Shown piece by piece: positions 14,420 to 18,050 of a stretch of DNA of 18,050 bases; within the stretch, counting starts at the first letter, position 1, and each line of letters starts with the position of its first letter. The stretch is taken from contig DHKK01000116.1 in NCBI GenBank assembly GCA_002404795.1, positions 1 through 18,050 on the forward strand, given 5' to 3'. This DNA comes from Clostridiales bacterium UBA4696. GTDB lineage: Bacteria > Bacillota > Clostridia > Oscillospirales > Oscillospiraceae. The position numbers and the translations under genes are program-made. The notes under the pieces were generated by a model, which was not told where the DNA came from, searched no databases, and saw only the letters and a program-made list of their open reading frames with translations.

Positions 14420-14794
14420 ATGGCATCCGAAAAGATTACTGCTATGATCGAAGAAGTTAAGACTCTTACCGTTCTGGAACTGGCTGAGCTGGTCCACGCT
14501 CTGGAAGAGGAATTCGGCGTTTCCGCCGCTGCCGCTGCTGTCGCTGCTCCCGCTGCCGGCGCTGCTGCTGCTGAGGAAGAGAAGACTGAGTTCGACGTCG
14601 TTCTGAAGGCCGCTGGCGCCAACAAGATCGCTGTCATCAAGGTCGTCCGTGCTCTGACCGGCCTGGGCCTGAAGGAAGCCAAGGAACTCGTCGACGGCGC
14701 TCCGAAGAACCTCAAGGAAGGCGTCTCCAAGGACGAAGCCGAGAAGATTGCTGCCGAGCTCAAGGAAGCTGGCGCAGAGGTCGAGGTCAAGTAA
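14420..14794 (+). CDS. rplL: 50S ribosomal protein L7/L12
   Basis: A 124-residue acidic stalk protein. An N-terminal dimerisation helix (about 1-35; ITAMIEEVKTLTVLELAELV) is followed by an alanine-rich flexible hinge (about 36-55) and the C-terminal factor-binding domain with EKTEFDVVLKAAGANKIAVI and GLGLKEAKELVDGAPK. The hinge's repeated Ala codons are normal for L7/L12. The ATG follows TGGAGG. The gene is last in the cluster; a terminator lies 22 bases after the stop and rpoB does not follow. Confidence 0.97.
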   Translation: MASEKITAMIEEVKTLTVLELAELVHALEEEFGVSAAAAAVAAPAAGAAAAEEEKTEFDVVLKAAGANKIAVIKVVRALTGLGLKEAKELVDGAPKNLKEGVSKDEAEKIAAELKEAGAEVEVK

Positions 14795-14816
14795 TTTTAC
14801 TTGCGTTCGTACACAA

Positions 14817-14848
14817 AACACGCTGCACGGATGTGCAGCGTGTTTTTT
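14817..14848. terminator. Bidirectional terminator between rplL and feoB
   Basis: A 12-bp stem AACACGCTGCAC (14817-14828) / GTGCAGCGTGTT (14833-14844) with a GGAT loop. The plus strand ends in TTTTTT and the minus strand reads into TTTTGTGT, so it can serve both the ribosomal cluster and feoB, whose stop is 5 bases away. Confidence 0.92.
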
Positions 14849-14852
14849 ATGT

Positions 14853-16658
14853 CTATGGAACGAGCCAGCTGACGAGCAGGCACAGCAGAACGCCGACGGC
14901 CGTCGGAAGCGCCGCGGACAGGAGCGTCCACCGAAGACTCCCCGTCTCCCGCCGGATCGCCTGAAGCGTCGTGGCGCACGGCCAGTGGAACACACTGAAG
15001 ATCAGACAGCAAAAAGCTGTCTTCGCGCCAACGCCGAAGGCGGCCAGCTGCGCGGCGGCCCCTGCCTCCGGCGCAGTGCCAAGCGACTGCCGCGTCAGGA
15101 GCATCAGAATGACCGGGATCGCAAGCTCGTTGGCCGGGAGGGCAAAGAGGAAGCCGATCAGGATCGCGCCGTTCATGCCGAGCAGCTCCCCTGCCCCGTC
15201 CAGCATTCGTGCGAGCTGCTGCAGGAGGCTCATGCCGCCGACCTGCACCGTGCACAGCACCCACAGGATCAGCCCCGCCGGGGCCGCAACCAGCGCCGCG
15301 CGGGACAGGACGTGCAGCGTCTTTCCGAAGATCGCGTCTGTCAGGATCTTTTTGGGCTGCGGACGCCGGTAGGGCGGCAGCTCGAGCACGAAGGGCGCCG
15401 GCGGCTTTCGGTGCAGCAGCTTACTCAGCAGCGCGGAAGCCGCGAACGTCCCGCCCGCCCCCAGACAGACCGCCGCCGTCAGCAGCAGGGCCAGCAGCAG
15501 ATCGTTTTCCCGGCCGAGCAAAACTGTCCCCATCGCCAGCAGCATGGGAAAGCGGCCGTTGCAGGGGATCATGGCGTTCGTGCTGATGGCAATGAGCTTT
15601 TCCTCCCGCGTCGGCATGATCCGGCAGCCCGTCACGCCGACGGCGCTGCAGCCAAGACCCATGCACATGGTCAGCGCCTGCCGCCCGGAGGTCCCGCAGC
15701 GCTCGAACAGATGATCCGTCAGGAAGGCGGCGCGGGGCAGATAGCCGACGTCCTCCAGCACGGAAAAAAGGCAGAAAAAGATGGCGGCCGGGGGCAGCAT
15801 GACGGCCGTGACCCGCGCCATAGTCGCGTAGATGCCGTTCCAGATGGCATCCGCCAGCAGCGGCGGCCACGCACCGCAGGCGCGAAGGAACCATGTCTGC
15901 AAGCGGTCAAAGCCGCTCTGCAGCCAGTCGGAGCAGCGATTGCTGCCCACCAGCGTCAGCCAGAACAGGACGATCAGCAGCGCGGCAAAGATCATGGGTC
16001 CCGTGCGTTTGCCCGTCAGAATGGCGTCCAGCCGCGCGTGACGCCGGGTCTGGCCGCCGGTGACGGTCTGTGCGGCGAGCTGTCGGGCATAGCGGACGCA
16101 GTCCGCCGGTTTTTGGCTGTCTGGCAGGTGCGGACGAACGGTCACAAAGCCGTCCAGCACGTTGCGGATCGTCTGCCGTAGGCGGGCGACTGCATCCGGA
16201 TCGCTCGCGCACGTGCCGACGACGGGGACACCGAGCAGCGTCTGCAGCGCGTGCAGATCGATGCGGATCCCCTGCTTTTCGGCCTCATCCATCAGATTGA
16301 CGCAGACGATCACACGCGGCCAGCGCTGCATCAGCTGGATGGCAAACGGCAGGCTCCGCGCCAGACAGGTCGCGTCGCAGACGGCGACCAGGCAGGCGTT
16401 TGTATGCGCGCGCAGATAGTCCGCGGCAATATGCTCCTCCTCGGAGCCGGTCGTGAGGGAGTAGGCCCCCGGCAGGTCGGTGACGGCGTAGCGCGCGGCG
16501 GCGTAGGCGTATTCCCCCTGCGCAACGGCGACGGTCTTGCCCGGCCAGTTGCCGGTGTGCTGGTGAAGGCCCGTCAGGGCGTTAAAAAGACTGCTCTTGC
16601 CGACGTTCGGGTTCCCGGCCAGCGCGACGGCGCGGAGCGCGGCCTCCGGACGGCTCAT
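14853..16658 (-). CDS. feoB: Ferrous iron transport protein B, short variant
   Basis: A 601-residue Fe(II) uptake protein: an N-terminal GTPase domain with G1 GNPNVGKSS (15-23), G2 Thr42 in NWPGKTV, G3 DLPG (61-64) and G4 NLMD (121-124), then a helical domain and a polytopic membrane part. The gate region GLGCSAVGVTGCRIMPTREEK carries the conserved cysteine after GLG. The second gate region reads FALPANELAIPV where canonical FeoB has a GKE-type motif. The C-terminus FHWPCATTLQAIRRETGS is typical. The family norm is about 650-770 residues, so this is short but has no visible break. The ATG overlaps the feoA stop (ATGA) and follows GGAGGACGTCTC. A reading extended to 16979 translates feoA out of frame and is rejected. 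Confidence 0.92.
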   Translation of the reverse strand: MSRPEAALRAVALAGNPNVGKSSLFNALTGLHQHTGNWPGKTVAVAQGEYAYAAARYAVTDLPGAYSLTTGSEEEHIAADYLRAHTNACLVAVCDATCLARSLPFAIQLMQRWPRVIVCVNLMDEAEKQGIRIDLHALQTLLGVPVVGTCASDPDAVARLRQTIRNVLDGFVTVRPHLPDSQKPADCVRYARQLAAQTVTGGQTRRHARLDAILTGKRTGPMIFAALLIVLFWLTLVGSNRCSDWLQSGFDRLQTWFLRACGAWPPLLADAIWNGIYATMARVTAVMLPPAAIFFCLFSVLEDVGYLPRAAFLTDHLFERCGTSGRQALTMCMGLGCSAVGVTGCRIMPTREEKLIAISTNAMIPCNGRFPMLLAMGTVLLGRENDLLLALLLTAAVCLGAGGTFAASALLSKLLHRKPPAPFVLELPPYRRPQPKKILTDAIFGKTLHVLSRAALVAAPAGLILWVLCTVQVGGMSLLQQLARMLDGAGELLGMNGAILIGFLFALPANELAIPVILMLLTRQSLGTAPEAGAAAQLAAFGVGAKTAFCCLIFSVFHWPCATTLQAIRRETGSLRWTLLSAALPTAVGVLLCLLVSWLVP

Positions 16659-16897
16659 GAGACGTCCTCCACGAGCAGCCGCGCGGCGTCCTTCCGCCGC
16701 AGAGCGAAGACCGCGCCGCTGACCGCATAGGCCGCAGGCGTCCCGCACGGCGCCTGATACAGGCACTGGATCCTGGTCCCCGGCAGCAATCCCAGTTCTT
16801 CCAGCCGCATCCGCTGCGCCGCGGGCAGCCGGATCTGCCGCAGTACGCACTGCTCCCCCGGCCGCAGCGTATCCAATCCCATCCGCCGCATTTTCAT
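16655..16897 (-). CDS. feoA: Ferrous iron transport protein A
   Basis: An 80-residue cytoplasmic SH3-like protein thought to assist FeoB. It contains LRPGEQCVLRQIRLPAAQRMRLEELGLLPGTRIQCLYQAPCG, split here across the FeoA motif of a leading strand, the RLEELGLLPGT turn and the following strands, and then GAVFALRRKDAARLLVED. The ATG at 16895-16897 follows GGGGAG. It overlaps feoB by four bases, so the pair is translationally coupled. No Fur-type AT-rich palindrome is obvious upstream. Confidence 0.93.
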   Translation of the reverse strand: MKMRRMGLDTLRPGEQCVLRQIRLPAAQRMRLEELGLLPGTRIQCLYQAPCGTPAAYAVSGAVFALRRKDAARLLVEDVS

Positions 16898-16936
16898 GGG
16901 CGCACTCCCCTTTCTGTTTTCCGGTTTCTATTTCAG

Positions 16937-16966
16937 AATATACAGAAAACCGCCGTTTCGTGACAA
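16937..16966 (-). promoter_or_regulatory. Promoter of feoA-feoB
   Basis: Minus strand: TTGTCA (16961-16966), 18-base spacer, TATATT (16937-16942). Each hexamer matches 5 of 6 consensus bases. The start lies about 30 bases before feoA. Confidence 0.6.
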
Positions 16967-16983
16967 AGCAGGGGCGCACACTA

Positions 16984-17012
16984 TTGTTTTTGATTTTCCG
17001 GCGTGCTATACT
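16984..17012 (+). promoter_or_regulatory. Promoter of the PHP phosphatase gene
   Basis: TTGTTT (16984-16989), 17-base spacer, TATACT (17007-17012) with TG one base upstream (extended -10). It lies back to back with the feoA promoter in a 142-base divergent spacer. Confidence 0.6.
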
Positions 17013-17039
17013 TTTCTCAGTTCAGATTCGAGGTGCAGT

Positions 17040-17813
17040 ATGCTTCACAATTATCACACCCACACGTTCCGCAACCACCATGCCGCCGGCACGGAACGGG
17101 AATATATCGAGGCCGCGATCGCGGGCGGCTATCAGACGCTCGGCTTTTCCGAGCACGCGCCGTATCAGTTTCCGGACGGCATCGTCTCCTATTTTCACAT
17201 GTTCCCGGAGGATCTGGAGGACTATATTCAGACGCTTCTCGCGCTGAAGGAGGAATATGCGGGGCGCATTGAGATCCTGATCGGCTACGAGGCGGAGTAT
17301 TATCCCAGATTTTTTGACGATCTGCTTGCCCGCATCACGCAGTATCCGGTCGACTATCTGCTGCTCGGGCAGCACTATATCCGTAACGAGATCGACGGGG
17401 TCTATGTCTACGAGCCGACAGACGATCCTGATGTTCTCAAAACTTATGTAAACCAATGTATCGAGGCTCTGCAGACCGGCCTTTATACCTATCTGGCCCA
17501 TCCGGACCTGATCAACTTTACCGGCCCTGAAACGTTCTACCGCAGGGAAATGGAGCGACTTTGTCTGGCCGCGAAGGAGCTGAACATCCCGCTGGAGCTC
17601 AATCTGCTGGGTCTGCGCGCCAACCGCACCTATCCCTCGGAGCGCTTTTTCCGCATCGCCAAGGCCTGCGGCAACACGATCGTCGCCGGGATCGACGCGC
17701 ACGACCCGAACTGCTTCTTCCAGCCCGAAACGTTCGCGCCGTACCAGAAGTTCGTCGCGGACTGTGACCTGACGGTCACGGACGAGATCACGCTGCGGCC
17801 GGTAAAGCGATAA
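17040..17813 (+). CDS. PHP-family phosphatase, histidinol-phosphatase (HisJ/HisK) type
   Basis: A 257-residue metal-dependent phosphoesterase. PHP metal ligands are visible: NYHTHT (His6, His8), GFSEHAP (Glu38, His39), GYEAEYYP (Glu84/Glu86), GQHY (His112), LAHPD (His154) and GIDAHDP (Asp219, His221). Overall order and length fit the HisJ family, which dephosphorylates histidinol phosphate in histidine synthesis. No other his gene is near, so a different phosphoester substrate is possible. The ATG at 17040 follows CGAGGTG and gives the standard N-terminus; an upstream reading to 16896 overlaps the promoter region and feoA and is rejected. Confidence 0.88.
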   Translation: MLHNYHTHTFRNHHAAGTEREYIEAAIAGGYQTLGFSEHAPYQFPDGIVSYFHMFPEDLEDYIQTLLALKEEYAGRIEILIGYEAEYYPRFFDDLLARITQYPVDYLLLGQHYIRNEIDGVYVYEPTDDPDVLKTYVNQCIEALQTGLYTYLAHPDLINFTGPETFYRREMERLCLAAKELNIPLELNLLGLRANRTYPSERFFRIAKACGNTIVAGIDAHDPNCFFQPETFAPYQKFVADCDLTVTDEITLRPVKR

Positions 17814-17836
17814 CATATGTATCTTTTAATCTATAG

Positions 17837-17867
17837 AAAAAGGGAGCCGCTCCGGGCTCCCTTTTTT
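17837..17867. terminator. Bidirectional terminator after the PHP gene
   Basis: AAAAAGGGAGCC (17837-17848) / GGCTCCCTTTTT (17855-17866) with a GCTCCG loop, flanked by A- and T-tracts so that it works on both strands. It lies between the PHP gene and the convergent gene at the right edge. Confidence 0.92.
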
Positions 17868-17877
17868 CAGCGATCGA

Positions 17878-18050
17878 TTACCAAATCTTGTCGTTATATG
17901 GCGTATCTTCAACGCCATCCGCGTTCAGATTCGCCACCATATGATCAAGCTTCCCTTTCCATAGCTTTTTGAACCACGATGTATGCCCGAACCATTTGAC
18001 GAGCGTGGGGCTGACCGCATAATAAACATTGATCCTGAAGCTAAGACTGC
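17878..18050 (-). CDS. C-terminus of an unidentified protein, possibly CFI-box-CTERM family (5' end outside window)
   Basis: The last 57 codons of a minus-strand gene are open to the right edge and end in TAA at 17878-17880. The peptide includes FRINVYYAVSPTLVKWFG, then a lysine/tryptophan-rich stretch (WFKKLWKGKLD), and ends ADGVEDTPYNDKIW. The YYAVSPTLVKWFG pattern recalls the C-terminal segment after the CFI-box in CFI-box-CTERM proteins; this is from memory and the CFI motif itself is out of view. The codon composition is more AT-rich than in neighbouring genes. It shares the bidirectional terminator with the PHP gene. Confidence 0.6.
   Translation of the reverse strand, partial: SLSFRINVYYAVSPTLVKWFGHTSWFKKLWKGKLDHMVANLNADGVEDTPYNDKIW

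Noticed and set aside
14510..14580. Short repeat of GCT/GCC codons resembling a microsatellite
   Set aside because: This is the alanine-rich hinge of L7/L12, normal for the family.
14748..16181. Plus-strand open frame of 477 codons antisense to feoB
   Set aside because: It begins inside rplL, crosses a strong terminator and has Arg/Gln/Ala-rich low-information composition. It is a shadow of feoB.
16659..16979. N-terminal extension of feoB
   Set aside because: The extra 107 residues are feoA read in another frame. The ATG at 16658 has a ribosome binding site and the canonical FeoB start.

Overview
The window looks like a GC-rich chromosomal segment from a gut-type Clostridia bacterium, plausibly Oscillospiraceae/Ruminococcaceae-like. 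This is inferred from low-GC-Gram-positive gene families (an ECF transporter core with two ATPases, DUF1292, an L10-leader attenuator, a two-CxxC L33), strong AGGAGG-type ribosome binding sites and TTGACA/TATAAT-type promoters in an otherwise high-GC sequence. No phage, transposase, CRISPR array or tRNA gene is visible.

Layout. (1) Positions 1-6528, minus strand, one tightly packed unit read right to left: class A penicillin-binding protein, SAM-dependent methyltransferase, ecfA1, ecfA2, ecfT and truA (cut by the left edge). Stop/start overlaps (ATGA, ATGCTGA) and short gaps suggest one transcript from an extended -10 promoter near 6603-6631. (2) Positions 6529-7625: a divergent spacer, a small acidic DUF1292 gene, then about 495 bases without a protein gene. 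That stretch holds a 213-nt rod-like RNA on the minus strand (probable 6S RNA) and a palindromic, MITE-like repeat that overlaps the RNA's -35 element. (3) Positions 7626-10026, plus strand: a membrane-anchored parvulin-type foldase with a strong terminator, then two overlapping 123-residue genes that are each half of a TauE/SafE (TSUP) permease. (4) Positions 10029-11119, minus strand: a DUF2461 protein and the Holliday-junction resolvase-like RuvX. (5) Positions 11223-14848, plus strand: rpmG-secE-nusG-rplK-rplA and, from its own promoter and attenuator leader, rplJ-rplL. Likely autoregulatory RNA elements precede rpmG, rplK, rplA and rplJ. The cluster ends at a terminator after rplL; rpoB/rpoC do not follow. 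(6) Positions 14853-16897, minus strand: feoA-feoB ferrous iron uptake, with a short, variant FeoB. (7) Positions 17040-17813, plus strand: a HisJ-type PHP phosphatase, a bidirectional terminator, and at the right edge the C-terminus of a minus-strand gene that resembles CFI-box-CTERM proteins.

Most of the window is housekeeping: cell-wall synthesis, vitamin/cofactor uptake energisation, tRNA and probable rRNA modification, secretion and translation. The less ordinary parts are the non-coding stretch at 7131-7625, the split TSUP transporter, the leader RNAs of the ribosomal cluster and the FeoB variant. I found no evidence for a new defence or mobile system.
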